This document shows, piece by piece, positions 12,268 to 24,027 of a stretch of 64,000 nucleotides of DNA; position 1 is the stretch's first letter; the number at the start of each line of letters is the position of its first letter. Source of the stretch: Notospermus geniculatus (Eukaryota; Nemertea; Pilidiophora; Heteronemertea; Lineidae); assembly GCA_002633025.1 (NCBI GenBank), contig NMRB01000008.1, positions 625,739-689,738 of the forward strand, written 5' to 3'. Position numbers and translations under genes: made by a program. The notes under the pieces were generated by a model that was given only the letters and a program-made list of their open reading frames with translations, searched no databases and had not been told where the DNA came from.

Positions 12268-13030
12268 GTTCTCAATTCAACGACAATTATCAGCTTTGCT
12301 GGAATAGACACGTGAGTTTGGCTCACATTGAATTCCACATTGATGATTTTGACAGCGCTCACTTGCAATCGGTTGGGCAGACAAAGATGCAAGACAGTAT
12401 CTTTGAAAATGGACATCCTGTGGTCCTCGTGCAGTACCACATTTTCGTTTTTCAACACACTGCAGAGTGCGACACTCGCACGTAAATGTACATGTAAATG
12501 CGTATGAAATTTTTAGAGACTACTCGCAAATTCAACGACTATGTAGCGAGAAAAACAGACTGAAATGTTAAGTGGAAGAAGAGACGCTGTGTCGTGTTTG
12601 AAGATAGAATGAAATCCCACATTTCCCCACAAGGCTTTCAGGATGTTTCCCCTGAGGAGAATGGCATAGTCCCAACCCTCATTATAAGTGCACCTATAAT
12701 TCGATGCCATCTTATTATATTCTTCCTGTCCCGTTAGCTTTCATTAAATAGTTACATTTACATGATTATATTCTATAACCCGTCATTATACCATCCAGTG
12801 ACTTGAAACCAAAGATGCATTAGTGCCCAATTATCTAACGTATCGTTTTCCCTTTTCTCTGTAATCGTCTATTATTTGTCCTGCAGTCTCTCCTTTCTCA
12901 AATTAACTCACGCTTGTTGCTCTCTAACGCAGTTTACGTAACACGTATTGCCCGATAGCCATAATCAAGCGAAGTCGCCAGATCTTTCATGGTTTCACTT
13001 TTGACGTGCCTTCGATGTCATTGAGTATAT
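12268..13030. repeat. First copy of a large direct duplication (contig end)
   Basis: This segment is repeated at 13032-13959. From 12601 to 13030 the copies line up at a constant offset of 929 and look essentially identical. The left part differs by an indel and substitutions. It ends exactly at the N at 13031. The paired frames at 12513-12710 and 13403-13639 exist only because of this duplication. Confidence 0.85.
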
Positions 13031-13031
13031 N
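13031..13031. other. Single-N assembly gap
   Basis: A contig join at which the following sequence restarts inside the preceding 760 bases. Confidence 0.85.
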
Positions 13032-13959
13032 CTAACCTCAAATTCAACGACGAATCAGCTTTGCTTGAATAGACAGCTTGGCTCACATTGAATTCGACCT
13101 TGATGATTTCGACAATGCTCATTTATAGTCAGCCCAGATGACCTTTGCCCAGAACTGCCATTGGAGCGAGGTGCTCAAGAACAGAAATGATGAATGGTCA
13201 TCCCTGTGTGGGATGATTACCGAGAGGAAAAGGAGGATTCATGCTAGGGCCATGTAGGTGCATGAAGCATCAAGAATCAAGTAGTATTCGATTGTGCAGA
13301 TAAAGATGTAAGACAGTATCTTTGAAAATGGACATCCTGTGGTCCTCGTGCAGTACCGCATTTTCTTTGCACTGAGTGCGACACTAGCACGTAAATGTAC
13401 ATTTACATGTAGGCTACATGTAAATGCGTATGAATTTTTTTGACACTGCTCGCAAATTCAACGACTACTATGTAGCGAGAAAAACAGACTGACATGTTAA
13501 GTGGAAGAAGAGACGCTGTGTCGTGTTTGAAGATAGAATGAAATCCCACATTTCCCCACAAGGCTTTCAGGATGTTTCCCCTGAGGAGAATGGCATAGTC
13601 CCAACCCTCATTATAAGTGCACCTATAATTCGATGCCATCTTATTATATTCTTCCTGTCCCGTTAGCTTTCATTAAATAGTTACATTTACATGATTATAT
13701 TCTATAACCCGTCATTATACCATCCAGTGACTTGAAACCAAAGATGCATTAGTGCCCAATTATCTAACGTATCGTTTTCCCTTTTCTCTGTAATCGTCTA
13801 TTATTTGTCCTGCAGTCTCTCCTTTCTCAAATTAACTCACGCTTGTTGCTCTCTAACGCAGTTTACGTAACACGTATTGCCCGATAGCCATAATCAAGCG
13901 AAGTCGCCAGATCTTTCATGGTTTCACTTTTGACGTGCCTTCGATGTCATTGAGTATAT
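13032..13959. repeat. Second copy of the 12.3-13.0 kb duplication
   Basis: It matches 12268-13030 but carries roughly 160 extra bases at about 13125-13300 and a longer TACATGTA run near 13400. Its right end, GAGTATAT at 13952-13959, is where the first copy stops at the N. The extra bases look like a presence/absence difference between two alleles. Confidence 0.8.
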
Positions 13960-16900
13960 TTCGAACGATGTTGTGACACTGCCTATTTCAAAATCTGCAC
14001 TGTGTTTCTATATGAGATAGTTCTTGGATTTTGAAATTATTCATTTGGCAGTTTCGCTTCTCTTGTCTCTGTTCCTTTGCAAAAGGAGAACGATTCCCAT
14101 GTTTATCCCAACGAGTTAACAGCAGCGATGGTTGCGTTCCGAGAAAAGGATTAGCTGTAAGCTTTTCAAACTGCACCATAGAATACAGTGGAATGATCAT
14201 TAAAACTACACAAGCAGTCCTGATAAAAAGGCACGGTCGATGAGTAGATTTGCCAACAACAGTCGCAACTGTCAATATGATAGAGCATTCTCTCTTGGCC
14301 TACAACTTGTATCACAGTCACTCTAGCAAAAAAGTCAACAACACAGAATCGAATTCGTACAGATGGCATAAAATTGCCATTCACAAATTCGAACGATTTG
14401 TAACAATCCAGAAAGGAGGTTGTCGCTGGATCGTCCCACGAGAGCCGGATACCATGAGATAATGGCTTGCTCTCATTGGCGTAAGGCTTAAAAGATAAGA
14501 GTTGAATAGAGAATTCTTTCTGCCCATTCATATAACGTTACCATTTCTTTTCCTTCACCAAGATGAAGCCTCTTTCATCTTTGATCAACAAAAACATATG
14601 GTTAGCATCAACTGATGTTGGCACACCGAGCTATATCATCACTTTATTACTTTATCTATTTCTGGCTTCGGATCATTTTCTTACCGAACGACTTGAATAC
14701 TGATATGCTTCCCTAACAATATCCTTTGTCATATGAGCTATTTTGACTATCATCCATTATCTGGTCTCTGAAGTCCAAACACCATGATGCGGAATAATTT
14801 TTCAAACGTACACATCTATGCTATTTCTTGCCCTTCGAGCATACACGGTGAGAACATCACAGTAAGGTCGACAAAAGTGGAGGGAAGCTGCGCCAGAGTT
14901 GCTGTTAAGCATTAACCCACTCTACAGTGAGTGACTGATGGGCGCACAGGATCCCGATTCAAGTATTTTTCAGAGCAAGAAACTGACTACAGCTGAATGG
15001 ATAAACACGATGTTTTCACATCACCATACCTCGTTCTAGGAATTCAGATGACCGGCTTTATCAGAAGGTTCCATGGTACCCTCTAATGTGGAGGCGAGTT
15101 CTGAAGTGGTTTTTGTGTAGTAATAATTTGATGCCTGTTTACTGCTCATTGTTGAAGAGGAGGGAGTCGTATTGACCAAATATCGCGTTGAAATGTCACA
15201 TAGAGAAATGTTTCTGAGGTATTAGATCGACGTAATACCAGTAGAAATTCATCAATTCACTCCCATGTGATTCTTTTATCAAACAGTTATACCTGATAGT
15301 CTGGTGTCGTATACATCTGGGCGAATTAAAACTTTTTTTCTGCAAGTGGGCGTTAATATGATAGTCCCCCCATGGTGCCTTTTCTGCCACTAGATTTGAC
15401 AAGTACGTACGGATATAATGACAACTACGTACGAAATAAACTGCGAATTACTGCTATGGCAGCATTTGAAGCTGGGCCATTCGTCAAGAGAATAGATTGA
15501 GGCATCAAAAATATGCGTTCGCCAATGATTCTCTTCACCTACGCGTTTCTGTAAATCTTTGCATTTGCAAGGAGCCAAATATATATTTTTCGTAATATAA
15601 CACATTGGAAAGTTCGAATAATGTCACTTCCGTCCTAGAAAGAAGCACACGAACATTTCACAGATCTGTAGACTTTGGCTAAGCTGAATCCGTTGCGAAT
15701 TCGCGATCATTTTTTTTCATTTTCAACCTACGTTTATCAGCCAGAAATCGGAGACTTTGGTCACAAAAGACACCTTTGCCATCGTTTGAAGTCATTGATA
15801 CAGGGATGACTCACTTTTATGTTGAGCGCAACGAATTTGAACTACTCGCAACCCACGCATGACAGGTTCGGAGAAGGGGGGTCCAAAGATCCTTACCTCG
15901 CTAAGAGGGCTGGCTAAGAACTCCTGTTAACCTCGGGATGTGAAAAATACGAAATCCCACCCGGGGTCATCCGCAGTGATATTACATTAGAAAGTTGATA
16001 CATCCTTTCAACGACATATTTTGAGGTTTCTAATTCGGTCAGTCCTCAGCTGTTAACACAATTACACCCCGTCTGATATCCATCCTTTCTGTAATCCGAC
16101 ATCCGTCCCCAGCCTCATCTCATACACACACCGGTGGCAATTTACTTGATTAGTTGTTGTCATCAAGGGGTATCGTTTGCCACGCCCGATGTCTTACCTC
16201 TCGTCAGCTAGAGTTGACATCTTTGGTGACTTTGACATCTGAAACAAGACGCGTCAACCTTGACCTCGTTTGACTTGTCCCTTCTGCAGTTCGACAAAGG
16301 CTTTCGTGCGCTCTGTAGGTGACAACATACGTCATTGAGACACACTGTCATCATTAGCAAATCAAATACTTTTGGAATAGGTCCGCTAGCCGGATGGGTT
16401 CCGTTCTCCTGACGATTGGCAGCCATCACAAGCCACCATTTAATAAATCTAACAGTTTCCTTTGACGTCCGGAAATTGTGGCCAATTCAGCAAGTCACTG
16501 AATTTAATGACGTGCTGGATGGAATCATGAGTTCCAGTGGGACAAGCAATTTTCAAATGAATGAATCGTCTCTCTCTTGGTAAAGATGGCGGCGGGTTGT
16601 TGGTAAACGGCACCAGAAAATTTAGGGCGTCCAAAAATATTTTCACCATCCTCTTGAAGATTGCAAGCTTTTTGGACACAAACCAAGCACACCGTCTGGG
16701 TTGAGAATACTTTATAGGTCATGGTTCTTTCTACCCCTTGATAGACAATGCCACGTAATGACGTATCATGTGTTAAATACCACGTACATATAATTTTACA
16801 ATCTATGGATAATTGTTACTGTTGAGTCACTTTCATGCCCGGGTCATTGGCTAAAGGTACCTGATTACCAAACAACACGCGCCCTATGAATGTCCATTAC

Positions 16901-17485
16901 CCCTAGAGAGTGTTGATTGTTCGTCAATTCATAGAAGAGAAGGTGTTTATCTGCTGACGTGGGAGGAGAGATCTAAGGGCCATCGGAGATACCGTCCTGG
17001 TATCGTCATCGTTAGTGCCGAGGGGAACTAATTAGGGAGCTTTAGTAATCAGTATCGAGGTATAAATATCCGTGGTTCCGATATTTGGTAATATATGCAA
17101 GTTGCTCAGATTGTCGAACTTGGAGAAGTCATTATCATATACGAAGTAAACAGCTACTACCACCAGCACCGGTCTTGTCCCTTCACACCGTGTGCGTGGG
17201 ATGACAGCGGATTAGGTTGCTGATTTGTATTCCTTCTTAGTAATTACCACCAGCGATGCAATTTATTTACTTCAGCAGGCGATTAACATTAAGCTTAGCC
17301 CCTGCCTTGACATATTGACCTGGCGTAGCTGACAATATCATCACAGCCTGGATTAGGATTTCATCACCAACATTTCGTCATGTCAGTGACCAAAGTACAT
17401 GGAAGAACATGTTGAAAAGCGTGGAACACAACAACAAACAGCCCCCCCCCCATATCATCCAGCTTTTCGATCAATAACTCAATCT
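13960..17485. other. Intergenic; no gene recognised
   Basis: Frames of up to 121 codons are present on both strands and overlap each other (for example 14031-14243 plus with 13988-14275 minus). None has a recognisable motif. A short poly-C run lies near 17445. Confidence 0.4.
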
Positions 17486-18059
17486 AGGTTTCTTTCACTG
17501 AAAACGCGCGCGAAGACACAGCGCGGTAAGCCCAACCCTCGTCGACCACCTTATTGAAAAGGACAACTATGATTGGCTCTCCCTGAACTAACAATACCAT
17601 ACTCGCCCCGCCTACGGTGACAATGGCCATGAATGAGGGTTGGGCTTACCGCGCTGCGTCTTTAGTGAAAGAAACCTATTAGGTTTCTTTCACTAAAGAC
17701 GCGCGCGAAGACGAAGCGCGGTGTTCGTGCGCATCTTTAGTGAAAGAAACCTATTAGGTTTCTTTCACTAAAGACGCCCACGTCTTTAGTGAAAGAAACC
17801 TAATAGGTTTCTTTAGCTCGCGCGCGTCTTTAGTCCTCGTCGATCACCTTAATGCTTCAATTATTGTCCAGTGACCCCGCCAGTGACTTGTTTACAATTC
17901 ACTCGCACACAGCCCTTCTGGCGCTGATCATTCATGGCCAAGTCACCGTCGTAGGCAGGGCGAGTATGGTAATCATAGTTGTCCTATTCAATAAGGTGGT
18001 CGACGAGGGTTGGGCTTACCGCGCCGCGTCTTCGCGAGCGTCTTTGGTGAAAGAAACCT
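17486..18059. mobile_element. Array of four related palindromic elements
   Basis: Four units each begin AGGTTTCTTT and end AAAGAAACCT: 17486-17677, 17681-17752, 17756-17801 and 17805-18059. They are separated by exactly three bases (ATT, ATT, AAT). Units 1 and 4 are long and share subterminal AACCCTCGTCGACCACCTTA and CGCGGTAAGCCCAACCCTCG type sequence, partly in opposite orientation. Unit 3 is little more than two joined ends. Units 1-3 have GCGTCTTTAGTGAAAG or close variants at the tips. There is no coding capacity. This looks like repeated insertion of one MITE family into its own ends, or recombination among copies. Confidence 0.75.
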
Positions 18060-21000
18060 AATAAGACTTTTGACATAAGTTACTGAGGTCTGCCCAGCTG
18101 TTCCATAAAAAAAGGAACCGCCAGTAATTCCTGATGTAAACTCACGAAGATATATTGTCGACGGGCAAGATACGATCATTAAGACCAGCGAGATGTTCAA
18201 AATTGTTCACGATTTGTGGATTACGAATTGGCGAGTGCAATAGTTCCAGCCTCATTTTGAGTAAACACGAAACAGCGGATTGGTGGTGGATGTTATAATT
18301 GCGCAACTTGTTAGAGAAAAACAATTCTCTTCAGGGAAGTGCCAAAACAAATTGACGAAGAGGGAAGTGTGGGTGCTGTAAAGTTCTTCACCAGAAATGT
18401 TTTGTGTTTGTTGTAAAAGTCTTGTTAAAATGAGGAGGTGGAATAATCTTCAGTCGTCACATCGCTGCGGGTTGTTGGCATTAATGACGTCTTTTACTAC
18501 GACATAAACAAGTTCCCTCCGTTCCTATACACACTACAATTTTGCCCCTAGAATAATGTGCACCACTGGAACTGTACTCATTGTTTACTCTGTTGTTCAT
18601 CACATTTTCTCGACATTTTTGTCCATGCCTTTCTTTCAATTATTATTCCTCTTATCTCGAATCAACAGTCGTCCAACAACACGAACAACGACAACCAGGC
18701 AGAAAGGTTATTGTACGACGCGGGGTGTTCTTGACGTGCGAACCAACGGTTTTCTTGGAAAAACATGATATGTTTGATGTTAAGGCTTCTTAAATTAGCT
18801 GAAACTTTACAGGACAACTTATCGCCATGCACATGTATGTTTTCATAAAAGTCGGTATGCTTAAGGGTCTCTTATCCTCAATAAAGGAATATGATACAGT
18901 GCCACTGAAGCATTGGATGTGTCGTTACAGCCGCGCATGTATATTTTCCGATAACAAAATATTATCTTTCAAAGGATACAATGTTCCGGTGCCGTCGGCT
19001 TGGCTGTACATATCTACTGATTCATAATGCATTTCCGTAGGTTGTATGTATCAAACATCATAAACAATGGTAAAGTAAATGACAAAGTAATCAAGAGTAA
19101 GCAATCTGATTAATGAACGATACGAATTCATATTCATTTAAACATAATGTTACATTTTTTTGGCATGGTTTAGATAAAAGCTAATTGTATTCCTTTCCAA
19201 CAAGGAATGAAACGTACCTTTCGACGTTTCTTACTGCGGGGGACAGAAAATATTGGTTCGTTTAAAAGGCAAGAACCTCATCTCTTCTGTTTCCGAATCC
19301 TTGGTCACGTTCTTTTTCTTTTGCGTCTCTTACTTGCAATTAAAGGGACATCATAAACAGCGCTATAGTCTTTTATACCTTTAAATCAGCCTAATTTAAC
19401 AAGCAATGAACGTCTGAAATGTCAGAATTCATTTCCATCTTATGTATAAGGAATTTCAATTTTGATGATTCCAACTACGAACATGGCGTTCCGGGAACTT
19501 ACGTACGTCATTTATGAAACTGGCCTGACTATCATCCGTAATTTAGCCAATCATCTTCTAGCCATTTCAGTCATTGAATTTCATCAGTTAATGTAGTTCC
19601 TATTGTCGTGCGGTCGTAAAGCTGGAAATGTCAGCGACATTAGTATGGGGTGTCACGTTCGTAACGTACGTATTTACCCTCCACTTCCAAAATTGCGGTG
19701 GGTTCTGACTCGCATTGCGGTGAATTGCTGAATAACAGTACCACTTTTCCTTCATCCATTCTCCTGGACTTGACCTCCAACTAAATCATTCGCAGCAGGA
19801 TTGCTACCAGTACCATCACACTGCTTATGTCTTATTTGGCTGCACATAAAAATCCAGCTGCGTTCGTTATTTATCAAATTTCGGATGACAGTCCATAGAT
19901 GTTAGATTTTCTTTTATGTAATATTTTAAATTTGTTTTTTTTTAATAATTGTAAAGCACCCTAAAGCAAATTTCTATTTAGGGCGCTATAATAATTCTGT
20001 AAATAATAATAATAAATTAACAGGAACAGAAACCAAATAAGGCCAGTGCCCCTCCCCCTCCTGGGACACCCCAAATAATCGACGCTGATCAATGTTTTCC
20101 ACCAAACAACCCGATTTCGCCACATGTTTTTATCATTACAGAAAGTTCCCTAAAGTTTCTATTCGCCGAGATCTGATATGATTTTCCAGCCCTTAGTGAT
20201 TATTGTATATGATTTTATTGTTCGTTTATCACTGAAAGGTGTTTGGCTCGAAAACAGAGGACAGACGTAACAACCGCCAGAATGTGGTTGTCATGATATT
20301 CGAGTCGCACATGCTCGTTGTTCTTCGCTTGTTCGAATTTCAAACAACGCCACTGTGACAGTCGTCATCTATCTAGTTGAGCATGTTGAGGGGATGTGTA
20401 AACAACTTTGTCTGTGGTTCACCAATGCAAGGCTACCAATCGCTCTCTGATAGACCTAACACCAAAGTGACTCCCACGAAACCCGCTTGCGCTAAGATAG
20501 ATACGTTAGAACTAATTCACGTCCACTGAAGATTCTAGATTCGATGTCTACCGCGCCATTTGATCTAAAACCCATTCCGTTCACGGCCTCGCTTCCGCTC
20601 CCCGGCACTTCCTGTTCCTGTGTAAAGGTGTCTTGTTCGGCGTTTTCATCCGTCGCTTTACCATCACGCTTAATGTGTTTTTCTGTTTGACCGGTTCACA
20701 AATTTTTACAAAAATCATTTTGAGTTGGTCGATGTCACGATGATATTCATGTACCACAAGGGTTTCTAACTGTAAATTTGAGTAAATTTTGCGACCCTGA
20801 ATGTGGTTTTCTTTTCCAATTTTAAAGACTTGCTGAACTTTCAGGCAGGGGTAATGTTACCCCATCTCCTCCCAAAATGTTTTTAAATTATTAGCTTTTA
20901 CTTAAGTTAATTTGAGGGAAATTGGGACCCTGAATATGGAGTTTCTGTGGAGTAACACTTCAATAGAGGCCACCATCGAATGATTTCCGCGACATCTGAC

Positions 21001-24000
21001 CCAAGTCACGTCGTGTTGTACTTGAAATTCATGAACATTGTCTGATTTTGTCAGATTGGTGGAAATAACGAGAAGAACCTCGAAGAATTAATGTACCGTA
21101 CAGCAGAAATACTAGTTATAATCACATACAGAAGAAGTCTTAATCTTCGTGAATCCCCCCCCCCCCACAGGAAACAAAAAAATTAACTTTATACGAAATG
21201 CTGCTTGACATAATCGGCAGTATTTATCACGTACAAGGATCATTAGAAATTAAAAACTACGTCAAATATCAAAGTGTGTCCTCTGTCAGTTCATCGGCTT
21301 ATTCTCATGGTGCTAGCTACTCTTCGTGTTCACCATTTGCTAATTAAGCACCGAGCCTCTTCTTATCCACGACTGTGTATGCTATATGTGGCAGAATATT
21401 AATCCAAAAGGGCACTTGGGGAAGTTTGTGCAGAATGGCCTTTTTGTGAGCGATATAAAAGAGGGGAAGATTATTTCGTGAGGTAGTACTGATTAACAAG
21501 AAACGTGAGATCTAAGAATAGTGAATAGTGAATTGGCAGGAGTGTGCAATGATGCTTTAATAACTTTATGGAAGTTTTTTGTGACATGAGCATCCATCCC
21601 GCTGATACAAGCACACTACATGTACATGTACATGTACATGTACATTGTACAACATTACTTCTGTTTCTCTGCATTAGCACTCTCAAATTATAAACCGTAT
21701 GAGCTGAAACACTGTTCTGCTACAAAAAGCAGTACCAAAGATTACTTGAACTACCATTTAGGTGCAAAGGACAAAGAATACTGTATTTCATGCTGGGAGG
21801 CAAGCCATCATACTATTTTCGTCTATAAAATGGCTTTATTTGGCAAGGACGTTGACGTCCTTCCTTGAAGCAAAGCAAGAGCTCCACATAGCTTGTGATC
21901 AAGGAGTCACAGCATGCAGGTTAGAAAAAACGTGAAGTATAAATATTCAGATATACATGTAGATGATCCAATCGCAGTGTCCGCGGGCACTTTCGATGTC
22001 CCGTGTGATGGGAACACTCAAAAATCCATTTTTAGATCGCTTCGGTTTAATTAGACTTATCTCTCTGAGAGGCAGATAGCAAACGCGAAAGATGAAAGGC
22101 AGTGTATGTTTACCACTCAATGTGAACGCCATTGAAGTTTCTATTAATAATAACCAGATAAAGCTATTATCTTCCAACCGTTGGCTATGGGTGACATTAG
22201 AAAATCTTACTTATGGCTACAATTTTAAACGATGGATTATTTACTGGTTAGGAAATCTTCATCAGAGTGTCCATTAGCAACGTGAAGTAGCCTGAAGTGG
22301 CTTTTGTAACAAGCCAAATGGCAAGGACTCCCTCACAGCTTGTTCATGGGTCAAGGACCAGTAATATCACCGTCAGTACCACCGATTACAGTTATCGATG
22401 TGCCACTCAAATTGACTGAAGATTCATAGCTGCCAGGCTACTCACCACAAAGAGAATGCTGACCGATGTCACCGAGGTCCAACTTCACAGATCGCGCAGA
22501 AAGTGCGAAGAACCGTCACCTGCTTGTTAATGATGCTACATGTATATGTTTGATAACGGACGCAATGTGACATTAAAGCAGATGTTTATGTCCATCAAAA
22601 CGGCAATGGTTTTGATTTGGGAAGCGACAATATATTACGTTCTAAGAAGACGTCATAAAGGACAAAAGTGGTCATTTCAGACCAGATGAACCAAGAAACA
22701 AAACAACCCGCCGCATTCTTCTTTGCAGTGAACTACACCTCGACTGGTCACTAATGTGGTATTTTCCCGTTGCCACAGCAACCATGCAAGTGTACTACAC
22801 GTGAATAGTGACGCAAATGATTCTCTTCTAACTTGTTGTGATGCGCAATCGGCACAAAGGTGTCGTCTGCTTTGGACGAGTTGTTGACATTCTCATCATT
22901 TCTTTGACGGCTGTTGATAGGGAACAACACCAGTAACGTGTTTGTTTACGTTCAAATTTTGAAAACAGGAAAACACGGACTCGACTTATATTTACACACA
23001 GAAGAGGGTGTTCTTGAAAACATAAAGGACCAAACAATTTCATTTCATCTAAACTGACGACGACGCTCAAGGAGTACAGTCATAAGAGCTTGATCCGATG
23101 TCTTCTTCATTTTCAAATTACTTTGACCACCAGTTCGTGTTGTGACTTTGGGAAACAAGATACTGTTGTGGGATTCTCCTTTGCTCATAACATTTTGCGG
23201 TGTTTCTCAGGGAATAACGGAACTTTCTGCTGAGGATTTTTCTTACTTTATACATTTATCACACGTTTACGGTGGATTGGACTTTTTGTATTTGATTAGT
23301 AGCACAGTTAGGTAGGCTGGTTTATATCTTATCTCTAAAAAGTTGAACATAAAATTTTATTTTGCACAGACTGAAGGGATAATTTTGGCAAAACGGCGCG
23401 AATTCAAACACAAAACATTCTTAGTTAAGTATTAATACCCCAATCACACTGAGCTAGTTCTCAGTACGTTCTTGAAAATTTTGCCGAACGGGCTCAAACT
23501 GTGTGGGAACGGAGTGGACGTAGTGGCAACGTTTTAGAGTCCTTTCACGAACTTCATGGACGGGAAGGGTGCTCCACAACATCGAGGCATTATTTGGCCA
23601 AGGGTTACACGTTCTAGCCCGTTTTACGATTTTTTTAGGACGGGACAGGACGTTTGAGAACTACTTCAGTGTGACAGGCCCTTTAGTCCTGAAAGAGTTA
23701 AATCTTTTTTTGGACAAGGTGCTGTTTAAATAATACATGTACTGACCAACATTTTACCAACGATGCCACAATATTGCGTCACTTTATACGTCGTAGTATT
23801 TTTAGCTAAGTAATATTTTTTCATGGCGCCGAACCCATCTAGAACGGCCTAATCGGTCGGGCACTTTTGTTCTAAAAGAATAGCGGGTCAATAGTGAGTG
23901 CCTAACAGGACAGGGACCAACATATCAATCCGACTAGCCGAGACCATATATTTTGTGGGCGATCCTTTGTGGGGCCATCCTTCTTTGTCTAATCCAGGTT

Positions 24001-24020
24001 TTTGACATTTTTCACTCCAG
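18060..24020. other. Intergenic; microsatellites only
   Basis: No gene is recognised in these 6 kb. Visible low-complexity features are an ACATGTACATG run at about 21615-21645, a poly-C run near 21158-21170, and an AATAATAATAA tail near 20000-20025 following GCGCTATAAT, which resembles the 3' tail of a SINE-like repeat. Part of the region may be the promoter or an untranslated exon of the following synaptotagmin gene. Confidence 0.4.
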
Positions 24021-24027
24021 ATTAAAT

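Noticed and set aside
12513-13639. Two near-identical minus-strand frames as a duplicated gene
   Set aside because: They lie in the N-bounded duplication and have no domain; the similarity comes from the assembly, not from conserved coding.
17486-18059. CRISPR-like array of repeats
   Set aside because: The repeats are inverted ends of palindromic elements with variable interiors, in an animal genome, without regular spacers.
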